Source: an uncultured Clostridia bacterium (GTDB lineage: Bacteria > Bacillota > Clostridia > Christensenellales > Pumilibacteraceae). From it: 64,000 nucleotides of DNA. This document shows, piece by piece, positions 1-8,904 of this stretch. Location of the stretch: assembly GCA_947089425.1 (NCBI GenBank), contig CAMUKG010000002.1, positions 148,194-212,193 on the forward strand, in the 5' to 3' direction. Each line of letters starts with the position of its first letter. The first letter of the stretch is position 1. A model generated the notes under the pieces. That model was given only the letters and a program-made list of their open reading frames with translations. It was not told the origin of the DNA and made no database searches. Both the position numbers and the translations under genes were made by a program.

Positions 1-1
1 A

Positions 2-835
2 GTGGGAGAATCCGGTTGCGGCAAAACCACTATGGGTAGAACAATTCTTAAATTGCATCAGCCGACGGACGGAAAAATTTATTTTGACGGCGTGGATATT
101 GCGCCGCTTCCGCCGAGCAGGCTTCGCCCGTTGCGCACCAAAATGCAAATAATTTTCCAAGACCCGTATTCGTCGTTGCCTCCCCGTATGCCGGTAGGAG
201 GAATAATAGGCGAGGCGGTGAAGTATCATAAAATCGTGCCGAAAGAGCAACTCCATTCCTACGTTTTGGATATTATGGATAAGTGCGGCTTGCGCGATTA
301 TTATTACGAACGTTATCCGCACGAATTTTCGGGCGGTCAGCGTCAAAGAATTTGCATAGCTCGCGCTTTGGCGGTTAATCCCGAACTCATTGTGTGCGAC
401 GAACCCGTTTCGGCGCTCGACGTTTCCATTCAGGCGCAAATAATAAACTTATTGAAAGATTTGCAGCAGTCGCTCGGACTTACCTATTTGTTTATATCGC
501 ACGATTTGAGCGTTGTTAAACATATATCGGATAACGTGGGCGTTATGTATTTGGGTAGCATGGTTGAGTTCGGCTCGAACAAAAGTATTTTCTCAAACCC
601 TATGCACCCGTACACTCAGGCGCTGTTTTCGGCGGTGCCCGTGCCCGACCCCAAAGTGAAAATGAACCGAATAATTCTTTCGGGCGATATTCCTTCGCCC
701 GCGAATCCGCCTTCGGGCTGTAAGTTCCATACCCGTTGCCCCAAATGCACCGACGTATGCAAAGAAAAAGCTCCCGTTTACCGCGAGTATGAAGAAGGTC
801 ATTTTGTGGCTTGCCATTTATACCCGCAGGAGTAG
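2..835 (+). CDS. oppF: Oligopeptide ABC transporter ATP-binding protein, OppF type (5' truncated by window edge)
   Basis: This is the cytoplasmic ATPase of an oligopeptide/dipeptide importer; in the family it pairs with OppD and drives uptake through OppBC. The visible part opens inside the Walker A loop (GESGCGKTT), so the true start lies left of the window. The ABC signature SGGQRQRI begins at visible residue 110 and Walker B (LIVCDEP) ends at D133-E134. The C-terminal oligopeptide-transporter extension is present, with the cysteine-containing GCKFHTRCP motif. The partner genes must lie upstream, outside the window. The family call is firm; the exact substrate cannot be read. Confidence 0.95.
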   Translation: MGESGCGKTTMGRTILKLHQPTDGKIYFDGVDIAPLPPSRLRPLRTKMQIIFQDPYSSLPPRMPVGGIIGEAVKYHKIVPKEQLHSYVLDIMDKCGLRDYYYERYPHEFSGGQRQRICIARALAVNPELIVCDEPVSALDVSIQAQIINLLKDLQQSLGLTYLFISHDLSVVKHISDNVGVMYLGSMVEFGSNKSIFSNPMHPYTQALFSAVPVPDPKVKMNRIILSGDIPSPANPPSGCKFHTRCPKCTDVCKEKAPVYREYEEGHFVACHLYPQE

Positions 836-962
836 TTTTGAAAGTTCGCGCTAAGGCTCTGAGAGGATTGTGTGAAAGCGCTTTTTCCCGCTAACTCGAT
901 AATATTGCCCGTCGTGGCGCGATTGTGCTTTCAAAATGATATAGACAAATAAAAGAAAAAGA

Positions 963-1229
963 ATGAAAAAGAAAGACGAATACGGCATTCAAACAAAAAA
1001 GAAAAAAACCAAGTTTGTAGACGACGGCAGAACTGTGGCGGATATGAACGTTGAGGGAATGCCGTGTTACAGAGGCAAAAATTACGAGCCCGACAAAATG
1101 CCCAAACTTACGCGGGCGGAGCGCCGGGCGGTGTTTAAAGGCACGTTTTTGTCTATGATTAAACCGCTGTTGTGCACAATATGCGGGCTTGGAATAACCG
1201 CGATTTTAATTTGGCTGTGGTTGCGTTAA
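963..1229 (+). CDS. Small membrane protein of unknown function (88 aa)
   Basis: I do not recognise a named family. The N-terminal third is very rich in lysine. The middle carries the stretch DDGRTVADMNVEGM, which I recall from short hypothetical proteins of Clostridia. Residues about 62-86 form one hydrophobic segment ending in WLWLR, giving a single-pass protein with a basic N-terminus. It sits alone after oppF and is closed by a strong intrinsic terminator. No clear promoter was seen; it may be read through from oppF. Confidence 0.7.
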   Translation: MKKKDEYGIQTKKKKTKFVDDGRTVADMNVEGMPCYRGKNYEPDKMPKLTRAERRAVFKGTFLSMIKPLLCTICGLGITAILIWLWLR

Positions 1230-1241
1230 ACCGTAAGCGAC

Positions 1242-1275
1242 AGGGCGTAGACAATGTCTGCGCCCTTTCTTTTTG
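1242..1275 (+). terminator. Intrinsic terminator after the 88-aa gene
   Basis: A GC-rich hairpin (arms AGGGCGTAGACA and TGTCTGCGCCCT with one G-T pair) is followed by TTTCTTTTT. It separates the oppF/88-aa unit from the lipoprotein locus. Confidence 0.85.
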
Positions 1276-1315
1276 AATAAAAACAAAAAAACATAATTTA
1301 TTTTTTCTGAACCTA

Positions 1316-1344
1316 TTGACAAGACGCAAAAAGCATGTTATACT
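1316..1344 (+). promoter_or_regulatory. Strong sigma-A type promoter for the first SGNH lipoprotein
   Basis: TTGACA and TATACT are separated by exactly 17 bases. The transcript would begin near base 1351 and have a leader of about 150 bases containing the palindromes listed next. Confidence 0.8.
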
Positions 1345-1356
1345 GTATTTATCGTT

Positions 1357-1395
1357 GAGGTTATTCGAAAAACCTCGCGAGTTATTCGAATAACT
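1357..1395 (+). promoter_or_regulatory. Operator-like palindromes just downstream of the promoter
   Basis: Two inverted repeats share a TTATTCGAA core: GAGGTT...AACCTC around ATTCGAAA at 1357-1376, and a perfect 16-bp palindrome AGTTATTCGAATAACT at 1380-1395. A third half-match (GATTCGAGAAACC) follows. The location at the transcription start fits a repressor roadblock. The LacI protein encoded at 16560 is one candidate binder, by inference only. Confidence 0.5.
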
Positions 1396-1500
1396 GCGCG
1401 AGGCGATTCGAGAAACCGAACGAATTGCGAAAATATGCTTTAAAAGAGCATTCAATTCGCGCGTAGAGCACACACTAAATAATATTGTAGGGAGAAATCG

Positions 1501-3147
1501 ATGAAAAAGATAGTATCGCTAATATTGACTTTCGCTATGGCGGCAACGGGTTTTGCGCTTTTCGGATGCGCCGCGCCCTCGCCCAAAAAAGAGAGTTTTT
1601 TGCGCAATGCGGTTCAGCCTGACGAGAGCGTTACGGCGCCCGCAGAAGAGGAAATAAAAGAAGTTACGCGGGCGTATTTCAGCGAACTTAACAAAGAAGT
1701 GAAAGCGGGAGAGTCGTTCGAGTTGAAAGTTACAACAACGGGCGGCGCAGTTACGTTCCGCGCTCTCGATTCGAATAAAATAGCGGTTACCGCCGAAAAC
1801 GACACCGTAACGGTAAAAGGCTTGAAGTCGGGCGTTACTTACGTTGTGGCGGTAGACGAAGACGGACGGCAATATAACGCGTGCAGAGTGCGCGTAAACG
1901 CGGGCGACGCCGAAAAACCCGACCCGCCCACAGAACCCGAAAAACCTAAGGAGAACAACGGCGGTATGACATACAGTTCGTACGATTTAAATACTTACGT
2001 TTATCCCTATTGGCACGGCAACACCGTGTATAACGAAACTGCGTTGTTTGTGGGCAACACCGACGCGACCCCGCTTTTGTATAAAGCGTCGAGAATTTTA
2101 AAAGTTACCTCTTACGACCTTAAAACTACTTACGCCGAAGGCGTAGACTACACTTACGATAAGTCTGCAAATCTTTTGCGCAGGACGGCTAATTCGCGTA
2201 TTCCCGCATGGGAACCCACGCGGTGGAACATGACGCTTGCTCAGGCGAAAGCCAACGGCTTATTGGCAAGCGGAAACGCTTTTGTCGCGAAAGGAGCCAC
2301 GCTGAACACGGCAACTAACGAGTGGTCGAATTACGTTTATTTTGCTGAAGGAAAAACTATTTCCGAACAGCAAATAGCGATAACTTACGAACACGAGGAA
2401 TACGCGCCCGAAGAATGGACTTTGCCCGCCGCCAACGTTGCGGCTTTCCCTAAGCTTAGAAATAAGCTTGAAAACGGGCAACGCGTAGAAATACTTTACT
2501 ACGGCGACTCGGTTGTGCAAGGCGCCAACGCTTCTAAATTCGTGGGGCTTGCGCCAAACGCCGAACAATACACCGACATGATTACTTCGTTTATTAAAGC
2601 GAAGTATCCGCGCGCTACGGTTGTTCAGCAGAACATAGCGTCGGGCGGAACAACTGCCGAGCAAGCGCTTTCTTATTTCCCCGCGCGCACTCCCACGTCG
2701 GTAATTCCTACCGAGCCTTGCACCGTAACGCCCGACTTAATTGTGTTCGGCTACGGGCTCAACGACCAAAACGTGCTCGGATATACGCCGCAAAAGTTTG
2801 CGGAAAACATAGAAAAGCTTGTGCAAAAGGCGCGCCAAAACTTCCCGAACTGCGAAATTCTTTTCGCGTCGCCCGCGCTCGGCAATCCCGCTTCTTTCCC
2901 TTATTCCGACGAAGACACGCAAGAACAGGCGATTAAAAGTTTGTTCTTCCCGAACGGGAACGCCAAATACAACGGTTTCGCCGTTGCGGAAGTTACAAAA
3001 ATGCACCGCCAGCTGTACCACAAAAAGGGGAACCGCTACGGCGACATTACGGGCAACAACGTAAACCACCCCAACGATATGGGAATGAGGCTTATAGCGC
3101 AAACCTGCCTTGAAACAATATTCGGCTCCGATTATTATAAGCTTTAA
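1501..3147 (+). CDS. SGNH/GDSL-family esterase lipoprotein with Ig-like domain
   Basis: A predicted surface lipoprotein (lipobox LFGC, Cys23). An Ig-like BIG2-type module spans about residues 50-135, then a beta-rich accessory domain (about 155-320, beginning SSYDLNTYVYPYWHGN) and a C-terminal SGNH hydrolase domain. The nucleophile motif YGDSVVQG puts Ser at 337, FGYGLND is block III, and the His block reads NNVNHPND. Such enzymes usually remove acetyl or other acyl groups from polysaccharides. The usual D-x-x-H is N-x-N-H here, a change shared with the two other SGNH proteins in the window. It is the first gene after a strong promoter and lies 54 bases before a paralogue. Confidence 0.85.
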   Translation: MKKIVSLILTFAMAATGFALFGCAAPSPKKESFLRNAVQPDESVTAPAEEEIKEVTRAYFSELNKEVKAGESFELKVTTTGGAVTFRALDSNKIAVTAENDTVTVKGLKSGVTYVVAVDEDGRQYNACRVRVNAGDAEKPDPPTEPEKPKENNGGMTYSSYDLNTYVYPYWHGNTVYNETALFVGNTDATPLLYKASRILKVTSYDLKTTYAEGVDYTYDKSANLLRRTANSRIPAWEPTRWNMTLAQAKANGLLASGNAFVAKGATLNTATNEWSNYVYFAEGKTISEQQIAITYEHEEYAPEEWTLPAANVAAFPKLRNKLENGQRVEILYYGDSVVQGANASKFVGLAPNAEQYTDMITSFIKAKYPRATVVQQNIASGGTTAEQALSYFPARTPTSVIPTEPCTVTPDLIVFGYGLNDQNVLGYTPQKFAENIEKLVQKARQNFPNCEILFASPALGNPASFPYSDEDTQEQAIKSLFFPNGNAKYNGFAVAEVTKMHRQLYHKKGNRYGDITGNNVNHPNDMGMRLIAQTCLETIFGSDYYKL

Positions 3148-3201
3148 ATAACTAAGCAAAATAAGAAATACATTCCGTTTTTTAAGGAGTTAAAAACCGT
3201 T

Positions 3202-4509
3202 ATGACGAAAAAAATATTTTGCGCTCTTGCGGCGATAATAATGGCTTTTGCGGCGGTAGGACTTAGCGCTTGCGGAAACGAAGCTCAAAAACCCGACGAC
3301 AATCCGCCCGCAAAGGAAAAGCTCGAGCGCTTATATAACGAGGGCATGACTTACGACAAATACGAGCTTGATACCTACATTTATCCTTATTGGCGCGGCA
3401 ACGTTGTGTATAACGAAACTGCGTTGTTCGTTGGAAAAAACGACGCTTCGCCGCTGCTGTATAAGGCTACCGAAATTTTGAGCGTGCGCTCTTACGACCT
3501 TAAAACGGTGTACGAGGAAGGAAAAGACTACACCTACGACGCCGAAAACAATTTGTTGAAAAGAACGGAAAATTCCGCCATTCCTTACGTTGAGGAAGAC
3601 GACTGGTATTTGCCCGCCGACAAAGCCAAAGAGCAAAACGCCACAAGTTGGCCCAAAAAGGGCTCGGATGTAAACGGCGGAGGCTATCAAACGTATCTGT
3701 TTTTCAGAGAGGGCTCGTATATTTCGAATTTGCAAGTTGCGATAACTTACAAACACAACGAATACGCTTCCGAAGAATGGGAAGTTCCCGCAGTGTTCAA
3801 AGATAAGTTTACTCGCCTTACCGCAAAACTTGAAGCGAAAGAACCCGTTAAGGTTGGCTACTTGGGCGACTCCGTAACGTTCGGCGCAATAGCGTCGGGA
3901 ATGCCGGGCAGTTCGTTCGAGCCTAACGCCGAAATTTACGCGCGCATGATGACGTCGTATATGGCTAAGCATTTCGACAACGAAAACATTACCTACGTTA
4001 ATCCGTCGGTTGGCGGAAAAGACGCGGCGTGGGGAAGAATGCAGGCGGAATCGAACGAACAGCTTCGCGGGCTCGATTTTTGCGTCGTGGCTTTCGGGCT
4101 CAACGACTTGCATACGCCTTATGATGCGAAACACATATCTTACGCAATCCGTATAGGCGAAATAGTGGAAAACTTGCAAGCTCACAATCCCGACATAGAA
4201 GTGCTTATTGTCGCTCCCATGATAGGCAATCCCGAATCAACCGTTTATTACGATATAGACCGCCAAATGCAGGCATTATACAACGAGTTTTTCCCCGAAG
4301 GCGAAGAGTCGGAATATAAGAACGTCGGTATTGCCGAAGTTACCAAAATGCACCGCCAACTCTATCGCAAAAAGGGCGAACGCTACCGCGATATAACGGC
4401 AAACAACATAAATCACCCCAACGACTTCGCGGGAAGAGTTTACACCATGACTTGCCTTACGGCAATGTTCGGGCACGACTACTTTTTAACAGAAAATTCA
4501 AATCCGTAA
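3202..4509 (+). CDS. SGNH/GDSL-family esterase lipoprotein
   Basis: A paralogue of the previous gene without the Ig-like module. It has a lipoprotein signal (LSAC, Cys24), the same accessory beta domain (YELDTYIYPYWRGN) and an SGNH domain with LGDSVTFG (Ser224), FGLND and NNINHPND. The substrate is probably an acylated glycan outside the cell, inferred from the family and the neighbouring transport and hydrolase genes. The ribosome binding site is AAGGAG. It is followed 18 bases later by the BspA-like gene, so the two are very likely co-transcribed. Confidence 0.85.
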   Translation: MTKKIFCALAAIIMAFAAVGLSACGNEAQKPDDNPPAKEKLERLYNEGMTYDKYELDTYIYPYWRGNVVYNETALFVGKNDASPLLYKATEILSVRSYDLKTVYEEGKDYTYDAENNLLKRTENSAIPYVEEDDWYLPADKAKEQNATSWPKKGSDVNGGGYQTYLFFREGSYISNLQVAITYKHNEYASEEWEVPAVFKDKFTRLTAKLEAKEPVKVGYLGDSVTFGAIASGMPGSSFEPNAEIYARMMTSYMAKHFDNENITYVNPSVGGKDAAWGRMQAESNEQLRGLDFCVVAFGLNDLHTPYDAKHISYAIRIGEIVENLQAHNPDIEVLIVAPMIGNPESTVYYDIDRQMQALYNEFFPEGEESEYKNVGIAEVTKMHRQLYRKKGERYRDITANNINHPNDFAGRVYTMTCLTAMFGHDYFLTENSNP

Positions 4510-4527
4510 TAAGGAGGCAAATAAAAT

Positions 4528-6678
4528 ATGAGAAAGAGAATTATCGGACTTTTGCTTAGTTTTGTGCTTCTCGTTTGCTTCGCGGGATTTTCCGCATGCA
4601 ACAAAGTAAAGCCTGACGGGCAAGAACCCGGCGGAATAGTAACGCCGCCCGACGACAAAGACCCCGACAAAGACCCCGACGACACTCAGCCTGACGACGA
4701 ACCCGAAGTTCCGCTTCCCGATTCGAACGACGACTGCGTTTTTAACCAAACGGAGCTTAAAATAGAAGCGGGCGACTCGGGCTATATAACGTTTACGGGA
4801 ACTGCTTCGAGCTACGTTTCGGGCAATCCCGAAGTTGCCACCGTTAAATATATAGGCAACAGCAAGCTTAAAGTTTCGGCGCTTAAAAAAGGCGAAGTGA
4901 GAGTGCAGGGCTACAATAAGCGCGGCAAGAAAATCCCTACCGCAGCTTGCAAAGTAACAGTTACGCAGTCGCTTAAAATAAGTATGCCCGAATCCGCCGA
5001 GAGCGCGGTAGACGTGCCTTACGAAGTTACCTATACTTCGCTCGGGCAAGACCAAACCACAAGCATGAAAGTTGACGTAACGGGCGCCGAAGGCATAGCA
5101 ACGTTGGAAGTGGAAGACGACACCGTCACCGTTCACCCCACCGCCGAAGGCAAAATAAACGTGAAAATCACGCTTAGCAAAGACAGCGCGGATAAAGGGC
5201 ACGAAGAAGTTTCGGCTTCTACCGATATTACTTTTGTGAACTTCTTTCAAGACAAATATTACGATTATAAGTATTTCTCGTTTGAGCGTAGCACGGAAAG
5301 CGTGCCCGAAGAGTTTGCTGCGATGCCCGACCCCACGCTTACGCAAAGTCTTAAAGACAAAATAGATGCGGACCGCGCTAAAAACCATCCCGTTGAGCCC
5401 GCGCCCGACCCCGAGCCCGCGCCCGAGCCGGAAAATCCCGACGAAACGGGCGGAGAGAGCGGCGCCGCCGAAATTGCGGCGAGAGCGAAAGTTCGCGCGG
5501 CTTCCGACATTACCGAAGGCTACACGGTTACGCTTTCGGAAGGAGTGCTTAACGGAACAATTCCTCTTCCCGAAAGTCTCGTTATTCCCGCCTACTATAA
5601 GGGCGCCGACGATTCGGAAGCAAGACCCGTTAATAAGATTGCGGCAAACTTTATGCGTGCGTTTGCCGAATACAGCGGCGAGGCTATGTCGGAACACAAA
5701 GAACCGTTCGTTAAGCCGTTTGAGAGCTTTACAACGCTTAACGTGAAAAGCGTTTATATTCCCGCGAGCGTAGTTGAAATCGGCGCCGACGCGTTCAGCG
5801 AAGTTAAAATTAAAGCGGTGCTTGTGCAAAAGGACAACGAGCTCGTAACAATAGGGCGTCATGCGTTCTTCCGTACGGCGAGACTCGGTTCGTTCAACTT
5901 GCGCGACCTCACCAAATTGCAAACGATAGGAAGCGGCGCGTTTGCCGACCATTGCATGACCGAAATTTTTATTCCCAAGAGCGTTACGGTTATAGGCAAA
6001 GCGGCTTTTGCGCAAATAGCCAACGACGCTAACCGCAACAACCACCAAACGCTTAAAAGCGTAATATTCGAAGACGACAACGGCGAGGGACATGAAGAGC
6101 GCGCGGTAACTATTTACGGCGGCACGTTCACTAATCCGGGCGACGGCGCGTTCGCATATAACCTTGCGCTTCAAAAAGTTCGTCTTTGCAACGTTAAACG
6201 CGTTCAGTCGTGCACGTTCTTTCAAGGGTGGGGCATTGTTGACGTATATGTTGACGCCGCAACTTGCGAATGGGCTTTCTCGCCTTATAAATATTGGGAT
6301 AAAGACTATCAGTACGACCCCGAGCTTGACGTTGACCAAAACGGCGCAAATAACGGCGCTTACGCGCTTTTAGACCATACAACCGAATGGGGTAATCCGT
6401 TTGCTTACGCTTTAACAAGCAGCTTGGTTTCCACCCTTACCATAGATAACGTTATGATTGAGGACGTTCGCGCGCTTCCGTTCGCAACTCTCGATTACGA
6501 CAGCAGAGGAATTTTGGGCGCTTACGGAAAAACCGCCGAGGGCGCGAAGAGCTATTGCTTTGGCGAAGTTTATGTGCTCGATACTCTCAATCCTTCGGAA
6601 TTTTTCAAATCCCGTTACGAGCAGAAAACCGACGGTATTCAAAAAGACGGTTACACTCGTTGGGTGCTTAAAGCGTAA
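4528..6678 (+). CDS. BspA-like leucine-rich-repeat lipoprotein with Ig-like domains
   Basis: A surface lipoprotein (FSAC, Cys24) with an Asp/Pro-rich spacer after the anchor, one or two Ig-like domains (about residues 65-250), a Pro/Glu linker near 290-310 and then BspA-type (LRR_5) repeats, for example VYIPASVVEIGADAF and IFIPKSVTVIGKAAF. BspA-like proteins of gut and oral bacteria usually mediate adhesion or ligand capture and are not enzymes. Neighbouring esterases and a sugar transporter suggest substrate or surface binding; the ligand cannot be read. Spacing to its neighbours suggests one long operon. Confidence 0.8.
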   Translation: MRKRIIGLLLSFVLLVCFAGFSACNKVKPDGQEPGGIVTPPDDKDPDKDPDDTQPDDEPEVPLPDSNDDCVFNQTELKIEAGDSGYITFTGTASSYVSGNPEVATVKYIGNSKLKVSALKKGEVRVQGYNKRGKKIPTAACKVTVTQSLKISMPESAESAVDVPYEVTYTSLGQDQTTSMKVDVTGAEGIATLEVEDDTVTVHPTAEGKINVKITLSKDSADKGHEEVSASTDITFVNFFQDKYYDYKYFSFERSTESVPEEFAAMPDPTLTQSLKDKIDADRAKNHPVEPAPDPEPAPEPENPDETGGESGAAEIAARAKVRAASDITEGYTVTLSEGVLNGTIPLPESLVIPAYYKGADDSEARPVNKIAANFMRAFAEYSGEAMSEHKEPFVKPFESFTTLNVKSVYIPASVVEIGADAFSEVKIKAVLVQKDNELVTIGRHAFFRTARLGSFNLRDLTKLQTIGSGAFADHCMTEIFIPKSVTVIGKAAFAQIANDANRNNHQTLKSVIFEDDNGEGHEERAVTIYGGTFTNPGDGAFAYNLALQKVRLCNVKRVQSCTFFQGWGIVDVYVDAATCEWAFSPYKYWDKDYQYDPELDVDQNGANNGAYALLDHTTEWGNPFAYALTSSLVSTLTIDNVMIEDVRALPFATLDYDSRGILGAYGKTAEGAKSYCFGEVYVLDTLNPSEFFKSRYEQKTDGIQKDGYTRWVLKA

Positions 6679-6763
6679 TGTTTGAAAGCGCGCAACAAAA
6701 AATTACTTTGGCTTTTAGCTCTGAAAAGGGGCGAAAGATAAATACTATTTTTGGAGGAAAGTT

Positions 6764-8821
6764 ATGAAAAAAGTTTGTTTGTTCCTGTTATCGGCTATGC
6801 TGACGGTTATGTTGGCATTCGGCTTAGTTGCTTGCGGCAACAATTCGAAAAAGCCCGACGACAACAATCCCGGCGGAGTGGTTACTCCTCCCGACGACAA
6901 CAAAGACCCTGACAAAGACCCTGACGAAGACAAAGACCCCGAAAAACCTACGAAACCCGTAATTAAGCTCGATAAAGATTCGATTACGCTTATTATAGGC
7001 GAAGACGTTGTTGTTACCGCTACCGTTACAGGTTCGGATAAAGCTCCGTCGTTCTCGCTCGGCGGAACTACCGTTGCGGCTATTCAAACCGAAACGAACG
7101 CGAAATCCGCAACTATTAAAGGTCTTGCGGGCGGCGACGACACCTTAACCGTGCAGTTAGAGGGCGCCGACGCCGTTACCGTTCCCGTAAAGGTTGAAAA
7201 CGTCGACTACCGTTTTAACGCCGATTTTGACGAAGCCGAGAAAATCTTCGACGCGGGCGTAACGGGCGAAGACGACGGCGAAACCGCAACTATAAGCGTT
7301 ACGCACTTTATCGAAAACGCCAAAATCGAATATTCGGTTGAGGGCGCGGCGGCAACCGTAACCGCGTCGGAAGACGGAAAAACCGCTACCGTTAAAGCCG
7401 AGCAAGCGGGCGTTGCGAAAGTTACCGCTAAAATCCTTACGGTGAAAGAGAACGCCGAAGAGGGCGGAGAACAACCGCAAGACGGCGAAACCGAGCCTAC
7501 GGTTGAATACGAAGAACACGCCGTTAAAACCTATGCCGTTGTTTGCACCGACGATTGGAACGATTTGGCTGAGGAATCGCTTGTGGGAACCGAACTTCTC
7601 GAATACCGCGAAGTTAAAAACGGCGCAACCGTTGTAGGCTACGAGGCGTTCATTTCGAGCAACGCTTCAGCTTCCGACATTGTGGACGAAGGCGACGTTA
7701 AAGGCGTGCTCCGTATTCCCGCAATACACAACCGTTTGCCCGTTGTGTCGGTAGGTAAGAACGGCGATAATTTGGGGACTTCGTATTTCCTTGCTTATGA
7801 GACTAATGTAGAAAGTAGTGAAGCTGTTGAAAAATACAAGGCAGTGTACGCCGCCGTTAAAACGGTTTATCTTCCTTGCACAATCACTTCTATTCCAGAC
7901 CTTACATTCCGTCTTGCTACCGCCGAAGAAATAAAATTCCAAGAGGGTAGCAATATCACGAAACTTGGTGTTCAATCCTTTAACCAAATGGTTAATCTTG
8001 CTCGTATAAACCTTGAAGTTCTTACGAAATTGACTGTTATAGACGAATGTGCATTCGATAATTCGGGACCTACGAAAGAATGGTCGATTACTCTTCCCGC
8101 AGGTTCTTACGACATTATGGGCGGAGCGTTTGCAAACTCGGGACTTAAAGAGCTTCGTTTTGAAGATGATAACGACCCCGAGACAGGCGTTGTAATTCAT
8201 TGCGGAATTACAAAGATAGGAGATAAGCCCAATCCTTTATATACAGCATTTTTTAACTCTAAGCTTGAAAAATTGTGGCTTAACAATATTAAAGAGTGCA
8301 AAAATAACGCTTTTCACTCTACGGGTTCTTTAAAAGAAATTCATATCGGAGCTTCGGTGCTTACAAGCAATCTCGGTGTGGATAATTTTGATGCAGGCGA
8401 CCATTATAGCGCGTTTGCGGGCTTTGGTCTTGGGACTGGTGTATGGAACGCTGTGGATATTTACCTCGAAGGTAACAGCGAAGTGGCTAAAAACGTGGCT
8501 AAACTTGGCAATAACGGCTATGAAGCCGCTTTGGGCGATAATTGCGGCGGTTTGTTCGGTTTTGCTATCAACGCAGGTCTGCATAATGTGTATATCTCCA
8601 CAGAAACCAAAACGAGCGATGTTAGCGGATACCTTGCAAACTTCTTTAAAAGGGCAGATACGCAGGATAAAGAAGGCTATGTTAAATATTCTTGGAAAAA
8701 GTTTAACTGGGAGTTTAACGACCCTACCGACCCTGCAAAAGGTGCGCACGGTGTGACTTATGACGAGACGGCAAAATTTACAGACCCCGAAGAGAGTGGC
8801 GACGAAAATCAAGCCGCTTAA
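6764..8821 (+). CDS. BspA-like leucine-rich-repeat lipoprotein, second paralogue
   Basis: Same build as the preceding gene: lipobox LVAC (Cys24), a highly acidic Asp/Pro/Lys spacer (about residues 28-65), Ig-like domains to about 260, then LRR_5 repeats such as VYLPCTITSIPDLTF. From about base 7790 onward the codon choice is more relaxed and A+T-richer than in the first half. That could reflect recombination or exchange of the ligand-binding half between paralogues; this is inferred by eye. The ribosome binding site is GGAGG, 7 bases before the ATG. Confidence 0.8.
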   Translation: MKKVCLFLLSAMLTVMLAFGLVACGNNSKKPDDNNPGGVVTPPDDNKDPDKDPDEDKDPEKPTKPVIKLDKDSITLIIGEDVVVTATVTGSDKAPSFSLGGTTVAAIQTETNAKSATIKGLAGGDDTLTVQLEGADAVTVPVKVENVDYRFNADFDEAEKIFDAGVTGEDDGETATISVTHFIENAKIEYSVEGAAATVTASEDGKTATVKAEQAGVAKVTAKILTVKENAEEGGEQPQDGETEPTVEYEEHAVKTYAVVCTDDWNDLAEESLVGTELLEYREVKNGATVVGYEAFISSNASASDIVDEGDVKGVLRIPAIHNRLPVVSVGKNGDNLGTSYFLAYETNVESSEAVEKYKAVYAAVKTVYLPCTITSIPDLTFRLATAEEIKFQEGSNITKLGVQSFNQMVNLARINLEVLTKLTVIDECAFDNSGPTKEWSITLPAGSYDIMGGAFANSGLKELRFEDDNDPETGVVIHCGITKIGDKPNPLYTAFFNSKLEKLWLNNIKECKNNAFHSTGSLKEIHIGASVLTSNLGVDNFDAGDHYSAFAGFGLGTGVWNAVDIYLEGNSEVAKNVAKLGNNGYEAALGDNCGGLFGFAINAGLHNVYISTETKTSDVSGYLANFFKRADTQDKEGYVKYSWKKFNWEFNDPTDPAKGAHGVTYDETAKFTDPEESGDENQAA

Positions 8822-8848
8822 ACAGTAACTAAAACTACAATAGGGGAG

Positions 8849-8875
8849 TGCGGCGGCAAAGCGTTTGCCGCCGCA
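8849..8875 (+). promoter_or_regulatory. GC-rich hairpin between the BspA-like and binding-protein genes
   Basis: Twelve-base arms TGCGGCGGCAAA and TTTGCCGCCGCA enclose a 3-base loop. No T-run follows, so it looks more like an mRNA-stabilising or processing hairpin than a terminator. Confidence 0.5.
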
Positions 8876-8904
8876 GTCAACCCCGAAAATAAGGAAAATT
8901 CAAT

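Noticed and set aside
4498..6339. Long open frame on the - strand (613 codons) inside the first BspA-like gene
   Set aside because: It is the antisense shadow of a G+C-biased coding gene: Arg/Val/Asn-rich, no ribosome binding site, no domain, and the + strand frame has a signal peptide and repeats.
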